From positions 1 through 12,729 of the forward strand of contig JAMBLH010000190.1 of NCBI GenBank assembly GCA_023336875.1: DNA of 12,729 bases. The letters run 5' to 3'. Shown here one piece after another: positions 1 to 6,541 of the stretch. The stretch is from Actinomycetes bacterium (GTDB lineage Bacteria > Actinomycetota > Acidimicrobiia > Spongiisociales > UBA5794). Numbering within the stretch: the first letter of the stretch is position 1; every line of letters starts with the position of its first letter. The translations under genes and the position numbers were made by a program. Below the pieces are notes generated by a model. The model saw only the letters and a program-made list of their open reading frames with translations. It was not told the origin of the DNA and did not search any database.

Positions 1-548
1 AGAGCGTCGCTGAGAAGATCCCCGCGGTATACATACACAGAGGTGTTCACCTCGCGAACCGACTCCTGCTCAGGCGTTGTATCCCTCTCCTCAACAACGG
101 ATGCGATCGATCCACCGTCGCGGATGATCCGTCCATAGCCACTCGGATCATCGAGAACCACCGTGAGAACGGTCGCTGCAGCGTTCGCGTCCCTGTGTGC
201 CGCGACCAGATTCTCCAACGTCTCTGCGCGGATCAGTGGCATATCTCCTGGGAGGACAACAATCGTTTCGTGGCTCAGGGCGAAGGCATCGAGTCCGACC
301 TGGGTTGCGTGACCCGTCCCGTTCTGCGGCTCCTGTCGGGCCGCGATCGCTGTATCCGGGAGCGCCGCAGTGACCTGCTCCGACTCGTGTCCCACGACAA
401 CGACGATCTCGTCCGGGTCAAGGGAAGCGGATGCTTCGATGGCCCATCCAAGGAGGGTTCGCCCACACGCCTCGTGAAGCACCTTGGCTCTGTCGGTCTT
501 CATTCGAGTGCCCCTGCCTGCCGCAAGGATGATCACACCGACGCTCAT
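1..548 (-). CDS. glmU: Bifunctional GlmU, N-terminal part (runs off the left edge)
   Basis: GlmU makes UDP-N-acetylglucosamine for the cell wall: an N-terminal uridyltransferase joins GlcNAc-1-P and UTP, and a C-terminal left-handed beta-helix acetylates GlcN-1-P. Only 182 codons of the uridyltransferase domain are present; the acetyltransferase half lies beyond base 1. Visible motifs are the nucleotide-binding loop LAAGRGTRM (residues 8-16), QNGTGHA (75-81), PGDMPL (100-105, family usually GDVPL, with the metal-binding Asp), SGYGRI (136-141) and EVNT (166-169). The ATG at 546-548 directly precedes the expected VGVIILAAG strand. An AAGG about 10 nt upstream is a weak ribosome site. The gene starts 25 bp after tRNA-Gln on the same strand, an arrangement familiar from actinobacteria, so the two may be co-transcribed. 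Confidence 0.96.
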   Translation of the reverse strand, partial: MSVGVIILAAGRGTRMKTDRAKVLHEACGRTLLGWAIEASASLDPDEIVVVVGHESEQVTAALPDTAIAARQEPQNGTGHATQVGLDAFALSHETIVVLPGDMPLIRAETLENLVAAHRDANAAATVLTVVLDDPSGYGRIIRDGGSIASVVEERDTTPEQESVREVNTSVYVYRGDLLSDA

Positions 549-573
549 CTGACTACAACCTTCGGTCGCTTCG

Positions 574-645
574 CTGGGGGGACAGGACTTGAACCCGTTC
601 TAGATGGACCAAAACCACCTGTGCTGCCAATTACACCACCCCCCA
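574..645 (-). tRNA. tRNA-Gln (anticodon UUG)
   Basis: I folded this by hand on the minus strand. The acceptor stem TGGGGGG pairs perfectly with CCCCCCA. The D arm is GTGT-loop-GCAC, the anticodon arm is GGTGG-TTTTGGT-CCATC with UUG at 610-612, the variable loop has 4 nt, and the T arm is ACGGG-TTCAAGT-CCTGT. The discriminator base is G, as expected for glutamine tRNAs. CCA is not encoded, since CGA follows the discriminator. The gene is 72 nt, lies between ispE and glmU, and decodes CAA. Confidence 0.95.
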
Positions 646-664
646 TCGCGGTAGTGCGATGGGG
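641..664 (-). promoter_or_regulatory. 9-bp hairpin joining the tRNA-Gln leader to the acceptor strand
   Basis: CCCCATCGC (641-649) and GCGATGGGG (656-664) are perfect inverted repeats separated by 6 nt. Bases 641-645 are the first five nucleotides of mature tRNA-Gln. The precursor leader could therefore pair with the acceptor 5' strand and compete with the tRNA fold or the RNase P site. No T-tract follows, so it is not a classic intrinsic terminator. Any function is inferred. Confidence 0.4.
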
Positions 665-665
665 A

Positions 666-671
666 AGTGTA
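666..671 (-). promoter_or_regulatory. Possible -10 box (TACACT) for tRNA-Gln
   Basis: TACACT on the minus strand fits TANNNT and ends 20 nt before the tRNA 5' end, which would give a leader of roughly 13 nt. I see no convincing -35 hexamer at 16-18 nt. The box lies in the 56-bp gap between ispE and the tRNA. Confidence 0.35.
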
Positions 672-701
672 GAGGCTGCGGAGAGATCAATACCCCTGGA
701 T

Positions 702-1550
702 TCACGCATCGATTCTCCGCCATCCGACTCGAACCGGCTCAACCGCTTCGGTTGCCCTGGTCGGGATATCGATGCTGTCCACCGCACTCAGCGCCTCATC
801 CATCGTGCTGAAGAAGCCGAACAGCGCGGTTCCTGAGCCGGTCATCGCCACACCCGTGCTCCAAATCCTTGAGATCTCGTCCCGCCATTCCCCGACTCGG
901 GGGTCGAGTGATACCGCCGCAGGGAACAGGTCATTTCTTATTGGAGGCCCGCCTCGTAGCAGCGGAGGGAGGTACCGGTCGTCCATGTCATGACCACTGG
1001 GAGAATCGAGCCTGTCCCATTCCGAGAAAACGGCTGGCGTCGAGAGCGAGAACGGAGGCACGACGATTCCGAGAGCGAAATCGCCCAGCTGCTCGAAGGG
1101 TCGAAGTCTCTGGCCGCGGCCCTCGACGAGTTTCGTCCCGCCGACGAATGAGAATGGCACGTCCGAACCGAGAGCCTCAGCCAGTTCCGTGGTTGCGTCG
1201 TCGTCGAGTCCGAAGCGGTCAGCCATCAGCCCCAGAGCCGCGGCGGCGTCCGCGCTTCCGCCCCCGAGGCCAGCTCCGGGTGGGATGCGTTTGTGAATGC
1301 TGAGGGCCAGGGGCGACACGACCCTGGCGTGTCGCCTCACTGCGTCCAGTGCCATCCACGCAAGGTTCGTTTCGTCTTCGGGGGCCTCACCGCCTTCGAT
1401 GTGCACTGAGTCATCTGACGCAGGCTCGATACTGACCTCGTCGAAGAGCGACACCGATTGAAAAACGCCACGAAGCGGGTGGTAGCCGTCCGCTGACCGT
1501 GGAAACACCTCAAGAGTGAGGTTCAACTTGGCGAAGGCCTGCGCTCTCAC
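702..1550 (-). CDS. ispE: 4-diphosphocytidyl-2-C-methyl-D-erythritol kinase IspE
   Basis: IspE is a cytoplasmic GHMP-family kinase that phosphorylates CDP-methylerythritol with ATP in the non-mevalonate (MEP) isoprenoid pathway. The 282-residue product has the normal family length. It opens with AKLNLTL (residues 7-13, Lys8 of the active site). It carries the ATP loop PPGAGLGGGSADAAAA (90-105) and GSDVPFSF (128-135) with the catalytic Asp130. Near the C-terminus, GVAMTGSGTALFG is the third GHMP motif. The start is GTG (1548-1550), overlapping the rsmA stop as GTGA, so translation is probably coupled. It is the last protein gene of the metG-tatD-rsmA-ispE run. Confidence 0.96.
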   Translation of the reverse strand: MRAQAFAKLNLTLEVFPRSADGYHPLRGVFQSVSLFDEVSIEPASDDSVHIEGGEAPEDETNLAWMALDAVRRHARVVSPLALSIHKRIPPGAGLGGGSADAAAALGLMADRFGLDDDATTELAEALGSDVPFSFVGGTKLVEGRGQRLRPFEQLGDFALGIVVPPFSLSTPAVFSEWDRLDSPSGHDMDDRYLPPLLRGGPPIRNDLFPAAVSLDPRVGEWRDEISRIWSTGVAMTGSGTALFGFFSTMDEALSAVDSIDIPTRATEAVEPVRVGWRRIDA

Positions 1551-2377
1551 CGTCTGTTCTCCTCTGCCTCGGCGATCTGTACAAAGTCCATCGGCTCAAG
1601 CTGCTCGGGCCTTGAAGTTGGGTCGATGCCCGCTTCGGAGAGAACGCGTTCGGTGTCGGGCAGCACACTCGACAGGGATCTTCTGAGCATCTTGCGACGC
1701 TGCGCGAAACCTGCCGTTGCAAGTTCTACTGCTCTCGTAGACAGCAGAGGGGCTGGCACGCGGTCAAGAACGATCACCGCAGAGTCAACCCGCGGAACCG
1801 GCTCGAATACCTGGCGTGGTACGGAGAAAGCGATTCTGCCGACCGCGTGGAGTCCGACGGTCACCGAGGGCAACCCGTATGTCTTTGAACCGGCATCTGC
1901 GAGGAGCCTATCAGCGACTTCTCTCTGGACCATGGCAACGATCCGTTTGACGCTTGGCGCGTCCTGGAGAGTGTCAAGGACGATGCCGGTACCGACGTTG
2001 TACGGAAGGTTCGCCACCAGCGTCCATTCCCCCTCGCCCAGGACCGTTTCGAGTTGGATCTTCGCTGCATCCTCAAAACGTAGATCAACGTTCTGCAAAT
2101 CGCCGATCGTCTCCGCAAGAAGTGGGGCCAGGGACTCGTCAACTTCGAATGCAACAACTGTTCGAGCTTGAGACGCCATGACAGCAGTCATCGCACCCGT
2201 TCCTGCTCCGATCTCGACCACCTGGGACTCCTGTGCGAGTTCAGCAGCCCCGACGAGCCTCCTGACGATGTTCGGGTCAGCGAGAAAGTTCTGCCCATAC
2301 GCCTTTGTCGGACGGTGACCGTGCTCGTCGAGAAGTCGTCGTATCTCGCTACGGGCCTGAGAGCCGTCCTCACCCAC
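1547..2377 (-). CDS. rsmA: 16S rRNA dimethyladenosine transferase RsmA (KsgA)
   Basis: RsmA uses S-adenosylmethionine to dimethylate two adjacent adenines near the 3' end of 16S rRNA during small-subunit assembly. From the GTG at 2375-2377 it is 276 residues, the usual size. It shows YGQNFLADP (27-35), the SAM motif EIGAGTGAMT (55-64), the acidic end of strand 2 FEVDESL (77-83) and the catalytic NLPYN (123-127). The open frame extends back to 2902, but that extension lies inside tatD in another frame and is not protein-like. I chose GTG 2377 because it gives a normal N-terminus; GTG 2393-2395 is an alternative. It overlaps tatD by 8 bp and ispE by 4 bp. No strong Shine-Dalgarno is visible, so it is probably translationally coupled to tatD. 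Confidence 0.94.
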   Translation of the reverse strand: MGEDGSQARSEIRRLLDEHGHRPTKAYGQNFLADPNIVRRLVGAAELAQESQVVEIGAGTGAMTAVMASQARTVVAFEVDESLAPLLAETIGDLQNVDLRFEDAAKIQLETVLGEGEWTLVANLPYNVGTGIVLDTLQDAPSVKRIVAMVQREVADRLLADAGSKTYGLPSVTVGLHAVGRIAFSVPRQVFEPVPRVDSAVIVLDRVPAPLLSTRAVELATAGFAQRRKMLRRSLSSVLPDTERVLSEAGIDPTSRPEQLEPMDFVQIAEAEENRR

Positions 2378-3152
2378 GCGGTGATCCGAACACACGTGTA
2401 GCAGCGTCGGATGTGAGCCTCGCAACCTCGTCGGCCTCCATCTCCCATAGTTCCGCGAGCGCGTTGCCCGTGTTCGTGACAAAAGCAGGTTCATTGGGCG
2501 AACCGCGCAAGGGTTCAGGTGTGAGATATGGGCTGTCGGTCTCAACCATCGTGCGGTCCCTCGGCAGGAATCTGGCGGCATACTGGAGCGTCTCTCCCGT
2601 CGTGTAGGTGAGTGGACCTGCAAGTGAGAACGTGACGCCGAGTTCGTCGAATCGCTTTGTCCATTTCGACCCACCCGTCCAACAGTGGAGCACTGCCCGC
2701 TCCCCCAGATCGGTGGTCTTGAGAAGGTCGTGCACGTCCTTGAACGCGTCCCTGCAGTGGACGATGATCGGCTTCCCCAGTTCTGCGGCGAGCTCAAGCT
2801 GTTCGCTGAAGGCGACAATCTGCTCCTCTCTCGGTGCGAAGTTCCGATACCAGTCAAGCCCGCACTCGCCGATCGCTGCTGCTTCCTGCGCCAGTTCAGC
2901 AATCTTGTCCCTCACCAGGGGCCACTGCCCTGCCTCATGGGGGTGGAGGCCTGCGGACCACAGAACGCTCTCAGGAAACCTTGCTGATAGGGCTCTCGAT
3001 TGTTCCGATGTAGCGACGTCGACGCCTGGGCAGACAAGCCACGAGACACCAGCATCGGCCGCCCTTTCAAGCACCGACGCCTCGTCATCGTCCAGCAGGA
3101 AGAGATGCGCATGGGTATCCACCCACGAAGGGTTTGGAGCCGCAGAGGCCAT
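2370..3152 (-). CDS. tatD: TatD-family metal-dependent hydrolase
   Basis: TatD-family proteins are TIM-barrel hydrolases with two metal ions; characterised members act as DNases. The 260-residue product has the full ligand set: THAH (13-16), GLHPHEA (68-74), GECGLDW (95-101, Glu96), VHCRDA (131-136, His132), LHCWTG (155-160, His156) and ETDSPYL (204-210, Asp206). The ATG at 3150-3152 lies one base after the metG stop (TGAGATG) and only two residues are dispensable before the core, so the start is well placed. Between metG and rsmA, tatD is a standard passenger in actinobacterial genomes. The true physiological substrate is not shown by the sequence. Confidence 0.93.
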   Translation of the reverse strand: MASAAPNPSWVDTHAHLFLLDDDEASVLERAADAGVSWLVCPGVDVATSEQSRALSARFPESVLWSAGLHPHEAGQWPLVRDKIAELAQEAAAIGECGLDWYRNFAPREEQIVAFSEQLELAAELGKPIIVHCRDAFKDVHDLLKTTDLGERAVLHCWTGGSKWTKRFDELGVTFSLAGPLTYTTGETLQYAARFLPRDRTMVETDSPYLTPEPLRGSPNEPAFVTNTGNALAELWEMEADEVARLTSDAATRVFGSPRG

Positions 3153-3153
3153 C

Positions 3154-4809
3154 TCAGGTCGTGGCTTCGAGGTCGACCTTGGCGAAGAGCGGTGCTAGCT
3201 CAGAGAGCTTCGAACCTGCCTCAACTTCGGGTGCCTCCCACCTTGGAGCCCTGCCCTCGATCGGCGAACCGAGGGCTTCAAGTACCCGACGCGATGTGCC
3301 GGGCAGGTACGGCGACAACGCAACCGCGTTGGCAGCGATCATCTGGAGCGCGACCCACAACGTTGTTCCTGTGCGTGTCATGTCGGTCTTGGATGTGGTC
3401 CACGGTGCGAGATCGTTCAGATACACGTTCGCTTCCTGTGCCCCTGTCATCGCGCGGGCGATTCCTGCGCGAAGCTTCACGTTGTAGATAAGATCTGAAA
3501 CATCGCCCAATGTGTCCATCCGGGCTTTCATCGCAGCTTCGTCCATATCAGTGAGCGGTCCGGGCTGGGGCACGGTCCCGTCGAAGTAGCGGTCAGTCAT
3601 CGAAACAACACGATTGACAAGATTCCCCCATGTGGCAACGAGCTCATCGTTGACCCTTCGGGCGATCTCGTCGTCCGTGATATCGCTGTCATTGGACTCG
3701 GGCAACGATTGAGCAAGCGCATAGCGAAGGGCATCTGGCTCGAAGCGCTCGAGGTACCAACTGAGTGGCCGCCCCACTCCTCTGGACTTTGAGGCCTTTG
3801 CCCCTCCGAAGGTGACGTATTGATTTGCAGGCACGTCCGTGGGCAGGTTGAGTCCCCCGTACCCCATGAGGAGCGCTGGCCAGTAGATGGCGTGGAATGG
3901 GATGTTGTCCTTTCCAACGAAGTAGTACGCCTCAGCCTCAGGATCCTCCCACCAGTCCTTCCACGCGTCAGGCGTACCCTGGATCTCAGCCCACTCCTGG
4001 GGGGCGGACAGGTATCCCATCACTGCCTCCCACCACACATAGATCGACTTACCCGGCCCGAGGTCATCCACAGGAATGGGGATGCCCCAGTCGAGGTCGC
4101 GCGTGAACGCACGGTCATGCAACCCATCGTCGACCATGCCAACAGCGAAATTCACGACGTGTGGGCGCCACCCCTCCCTCGACGTGAGCCATTCGAGCAT
4201 CGGTTCGTTGAACGCACTGAGCTTCCAGTAGTAATGCTCCGTCTCCCTGAGCACCGGCGTTGTCCCCGACAGCTTCGAGCGAGGATCGATGAGGTCGACC
4301 GGATCCAGGGTCTTTCCGCAGTTGTCGCACTGGTCGCCCCGAGCGTCGCCAAACCCACAATGAGGGCACGTCCCTTCAACATATCGGTCGGGCAGGAACC
4401 TTCCTGCCTCCTCGTCAAAGAACTGCTCCGAGGTCTCCGTATAGAGGTACCCATTCTCAAGAAGCTTGAGGAAGAAATCCTGCACTACCCGCTTGTGGGT
4501 GTCGGTCCCTGTCGTCGTGAAGAGGTCCCAATCGATCTCGAGGTCTTCCCAGTAGGTGAGGAACTCGGGATGGTATTTGTCGACGATCTCGCGTGGTGTC
4601 ACGCCAAGCTCGTCAGCCTTGACTGTTATCGGGGTGCCGTGCACGTCTGAGCCGGACACCATGAGGACATCGTCGCCAACTGATCTACGGAACCGGGCAT
4701 AGATGTCCGATGGCAGGTAGGCGCCTCCGATGTGGCCCAGATGCAGAGGACCCTGTGCGTACGGCCATGCAACGGCGACGAGAACCTTCTTTGGCTGTTT
4801 GTCACTCAT
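3154..4809 (-). CDS. metG: Methionine--tRNA ligase (class I MetRS with zinc knuckle)
   Basis: This enzyme charges tRNA-Met for initiation and elongation. The 551-residue product has the class I signature HLGH (23-26, variant of HIGH) in PLHLGHIGGAY. The connective-peptide zinc knuckle is a CPHCG/CDNCG pair (Cys148, 151, 161, 164). KASKS (338-342) takes the place of KMSKS. The alpha-helical anticodon-binding domain follows, and the protein ends without the C-terminal EMAP-II/Trbp111-like domain found in some MetRS proteins. The start ATG (4807-4809) has no Shine-Dalgarno but lies 7 nt after a TAGCAT box, suggesting a leaderless transcript. It is the first gene of the minus-strand cluster. The Met-to-Ala change in KMSKS is a tolerated-looking variant. 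Confidence 0.96.
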   Translation of the reverse strand: MSDKQPKKVLVAVAWPYAQGPLHLGHIGGAYLPSDIYARFRRSVGDDVLMVSGSDVHGTPITVKADELGVTPREIVDKYHPEFLTYWEDLEIDWDLFTTTGTDTHKRVVQDFFLKLLENGYLYTETSEQFFDEEAGRFLPDRYVEGTCPHCGFGDARGDQCDNCGKTLDPVDLIDPRSKLSGTTPVLRETEHYYWKLSAFNEPMLEWLTSREGWRPHVVNFAVGMVDDGLHDRAFTRDLDWGIPIPVDDLGPGKSIYVWWEAVMGYLSAPQEWAEIQGTPDAWKDWWEDPEAEAYYFVGKDNIPFHAIYWPALLMGYGGLNLPTDVPANQYVTFGGAKASKSRGVGRPLSWYLERFEPDALRYALAQSLPESNDSDITDDEIARRVNDELVATWGNLVNRVVSMTDRYFDGTVPQPGPLTDMDEAAMKARMDTLGDVSDLIYNVKLRAGIARAMTGAQEANVYLNDLAPWTTSKTDMTRTGTTLWVALQMIAANAVALSPYLPGTSRRVLEALGSPIEGRAPRWEAPEVEAGSKLSELAPLFAKVDLEATT

Positions 4810-4816
4810 GGCCGCG

Positions 4817-4847
4817 ATGCTACCGCCCTGCCGGCCTCGGTTGGCAA
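4817..4847 (-). promoter_or_regulatory. Promoter of the metG operon, probably leaderless
   Basis: On the minus strand TAGCAT (4817-4822) is a good -10 box. It is followed by 7 nt and then the metG ATG, which places the start of transcription at or beside the start codon. TTGCCA (4842-4847) resembles a -35 box but the spacer is 19 nt, slightly long. No Shine-Dalgarno is present, consistent with leaderless translation. Confidence 0.6.
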
Positions 4848-4915
4848 CTGGAACTCACTTCCAGTAGATCGCCCCTACCATTCACGGTGTCGGTGCCAGG
4901 CCGACATTGAACAAC

Positions 4916-4920
4916 GGAGG
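4916..4920 (+). promoter_or_regulatory. Ribosome binding site that fixes the abrB-like start
   Basis: GGAGG lies 7 nt before the TTG at 4928. The two other in-frame candidates fit badly: TTG 4907 lies before the site, and ATG 4940 is 19 nt after it. A possible -10 box TACCAT is at 4876-4881. Confidence 0.75.
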
Positions 4921-4927
4921 TTCAGTC

Positions 4928-5167
4928 TTGGACACACTCATGGTCAGAAAAATCGACGATCTTGGAAGGGTCGTTGTTCCGGCGGAGACCCGCCGACTAT
5001 TCAATATCCATGAGGGGGACGAACTAGCGATAACAGTGGAGAATGGTGGGATCGTTCTCCGCAAACTCGATGCAATCTGTGTCTTCTGCGGAAGCGAAGA
5101 AGGCGTGGCTGACTTCGAGGGTCGGGGCGTATGTAAGCCCTGCCGCGACAAGATATCAGTGATGTAA
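4928..5167 (+). CDS. AbrB/SpoVT-type DNA-binding regulator with C-terminal zinc-ribbon-like tail
   Basis: The 79-residue product starts with the swapped-hairpin AbrB domain: VRKIDDLGRVVVPAETRR (residues 6-23) followed by DELAITVENGGIVL. Such proteins dimerise and bind AT-rich promoter DNA as transition-state regulators. After the domain come two cysteine pairs, CVFC (51-54) and CKPC (69-72), a likely zinc site of a kind seen in some firmicute and actinobacterial AbrB-like proteins. The TTG start at 4928 is chosen for its GGAGG at 7-nt spacing. The gene diverges from metG and converges on rsmI, overlapping it tail to tail by 12 bp (5156-5167). The targets are unknown; with metG 118 bp away on the opposite strand, autoregulation or control of the metG promoter is possible but not shown. 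Confidence 0.88.
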   Translation: MDTLMVRKIDDLGRVVVPAETRRLFNIHEGDELAITVENGGIVLRKLDAICVFCGSEEGVADFEGRGVCKPCRDKISVM

Positions 5168-5989
5168 ATCGTTGACAATGATGCCGTAGAGCTCACGGCG
5201 GCTGACGCCTGTGCTCGTCGCGATTTGGCGCACGGCGTCTGACGTGGTGGAACCCTGATCGATCAGGCGTTTCGCCGCGTCCGTCGCGGCGTCCATGTCT
5301 GGTTCCTCTCGAACGGCGCCCTCGAGCACCACGGTGAACTCTCCCCTGGTCGCTTCCACGCTGCCCCAGTGCGCCGCTGCCTCGACGATTGAACCGCGCC
5401 AAATCTCCTCGTAAAGTTTGGTGAGCTCTCTCGCGAGCACGACCCTGCGCCCGCCGTCCATCGACTCAGCCAACTGCTGGAGATCCTTGGCAACCCTGCC
5501 AGGAGCTGCAAAGAACACGACGGTGCGTTCCTCGTCCGCAACCGATTCGATCACAGCGCGCCTTTCTGCTCCCTTTCTGGGCAGGAAGCCCTCAAACACA
5601 AACCGGTCACCATCAAATCCTGACACCGCAAGTGCAGCCACAACCGCCGAGGGACCTGGAACGACGGTGACGGCCGCTCCCGCCTCAACTGCTGCCGAAA
5701 CCGCCGACATCCCTGGGTCTGAAACCACAGGCATACCGGCGTCCGAGACGAGGACGACACTCTCGCCCCGACCAAGGTGCTCAACAAGCTCGACGAGCCG
5801 CGACCGTTCATTGTGTGCGTAGAAACTCTTCATCGGAACAGAGGCGCCGATGTGGCGGAGAAGTTTCGCTGTACGTCGCGTGTCCTCAGCAAAGATGACA
5901 TCAGCGTTCGACAGCGTCTGAGCGGCGCGCTCGGAGAGATCTCCAAGATTCCCTATCGGTGTCGCGCAGAGGATCAGTGTTCCTGGCAT
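5156..5989 (-). CDS. rsmI: 16S rRNA (cytidine-1402 2'-O)-methyltransferase RsmI
   Basis: RsmI methylates the ribose of C1402 in the decoding centre of 16S rRNA using SAM; it belongs to the tetrapyrrole-methylase fold. The 277-residue product shows CATPIGNLGDLS (8-19), FAEDTRRTAKLL (33-44), VLVSDAGMPVVSDPG (79-93) and VPGPSAVVAAL (110-120), all hallmarks of the family. The ATG at 5987-5989 directly precedes the GTLILCATPIGN strand. A GAGG lies only 2 nt upstream, too close to be a good ribosome site. The 5' end overlaps the DUF192 gene by 89 bp in another frame on the same strand, so expression may rely on coupling. The 3' end overlaps the convergent abrB-like gene. Confidence 0.96.
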   Translation of the reverse strand: MPGTLILCATPIGNLGDLSERAAQTLSNADVIFAEDTRRTAKLLRHIGASVPMKSFYAHNERSRLVELVEHLGRGESVVLVSDAGMPVVSDPGMSAVSAAVEAGAAVTVVPGPSAVVAALAVSGFDGDRFVFEGFLPRKGAERRAVIESVADEERTVVFFAAPGRVAKDLQQLAESMDGGRRVVLARELTKLYEEIWRGSIVEAAAHWGSVEATRGEFTVVLEGAVREEPDMDAATDAAKRLIDQGSTTSDAVRQIATSTGVSRRELYGIIVNDLHH

Positions 5990-6344
5990 TGCCTCGAATG
6001 GTAGATGCAACAACTTCCGTGCCTGGCCGGGGCAGCGCCACGCCATTCCGCGTCTCGACCACCCAACGCAGCGCATGAAACCATTCAATCCGTCGCGGAT
6101 GCACAACCCCTGCCCGCACAACAGTTCCTGCGAGGTCGAGGACGATGATCGAGATCGGCTTCTTCATGCTGAAGGTGTGCACCGAGCGGGTCAGAAGCAG
6201 CACCGATCGATCCGCCATGGGTCCAATGCCGATGTATCTCTCGGCTCGCGAAGCCAGCACCGTGACGTTGCCTATCGACCAGTCATCGGCCCTGATATGC
6301 ACCGCTCCGTGCTTTCGCGGATGGTATTTCGCTCTGCGGTACAT
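5901..6344 (-). CDS. DUF192 family protein
   Basis: The 147-residue product matches the DUF192 pattern: GNVTVLASRAERYIGIG (25-41), then SVHTFSMKKPISIIVLD (54-70) and VVHPRRIEWFHALRW (80-94), ending with the usual VVETRNGVALPRPGTE block (95-110). This beta-rich family has no firmly established function. I used the ATG at 6344; a GTG at 6300-6302 would also keep the whole domain, and no strong Shine-Dalgarno supports either. Residues 119-147 lie after the recognisable domain and are encoded in the stretch shared with the start of rsmI, so the overlap affects only an unconserved tail. The gene is divergent from the bL37-like gene 27 bp away. Confidence 0.75.
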   Translation of the reverse strand: MYRRAKYHPRKHGAVHIRADDWSIGNVTVLASRAERYIGIGPMADRSVLLLTRSVHTFSMKKPISIIVLDLAGTVVRAGVVHPRRIEWFHALRWVVETRNGVALPRPGTEVVASTIRGNARNTDPLRDTDRESWRSLRARRSDAVER

Positions 6345-6356
6345 CAGGTCGGCTGG

Positions 6357-6362
6357 TACGCT
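6357..6362 (+). promoter_or_regulatory. Possible -10 box for the bL37-like gene
   Basis: TACGCT fits TANNNT and ends 9 nt before the ATG at 6372. No Shine-Dalgarno lies in between, so a leaderless or nearly leaderless transcript is likely. No clear -35 box is seen. Confidence 0.45.
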
Positions 6363-6371
6363 TGTCGCACT

Positions 6372-6455
6372 ATGGCAAAGGCAAAACGACGCAAACTCCG
6401 AGCTCGCCGCTCAAAGGCGAACCACGGCCGCAAACCCAACGCTGGTCGCGGGTAG
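6372..6455 (+). CDS. Ribosomal protein bL37-like peptide, 27 aa
   Basis: This 27-residue, extremely basic peptide begins MAKAKRRK and ends with KANHGRKPNAGRG. The KANHG-[KR]-[KR]-PN tail is the hallmark of the small actinobacterial large-subunit protein bL37, first seen in mycobacterial ribosome structures, where it binds 23S rRNA. About half of the residues are Lys or Arg, the size is within a few residues of known members, and the reading frame is not antisense to any other gene. A -10-like TACGCT 9 nt upstream and the absence of a Shine-Dalgarno suggest leaderless expression. It is so short that gene finders often skip it. The following 86 bp, up to the end of the convergent lipoprotein gene, hold no gene and no clear terminator. 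Confidence 0.8.
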   Translation: MAKAKRRKLRARRSKANHGRKPNAGRG

Positions 6456-6541
6456 CTCGGCCTCTCGTCTCGCGCAGTCGTACGATTTCGTTCCACCCAG
6501 CTGTTATACGACGCGCTCGAATTGATTGCGAGAGGGTCGTT

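Noticed and set aside
195..836. A 213-codon plus-strand open frame across glmU, tRNA-Gln and ispE
   Set aside because: It runs antisense through a tRNA gene and two conserved genes; the composition is not protein-like.
2378..2902. Long N-terminal extension of the rsmA frame
   Set aside because: The stretch is the shadow of tatD; RsmA proteins start about 25 residues before the GQNFL motif, as with GTG 2377.
3820..4650. A 276-codon open frame opposite metG
   Set aside because: It is antisense to clear MetRS motifs, has no recognisable domain, and long antisense frames are common in G+C-rich genes.
6456..6541. Terminator between the bL37-like gene and the lipoprotein gene
   Set aside because: Only short CTCG/CGAG pairings are present, with no T-tract; not supportable.
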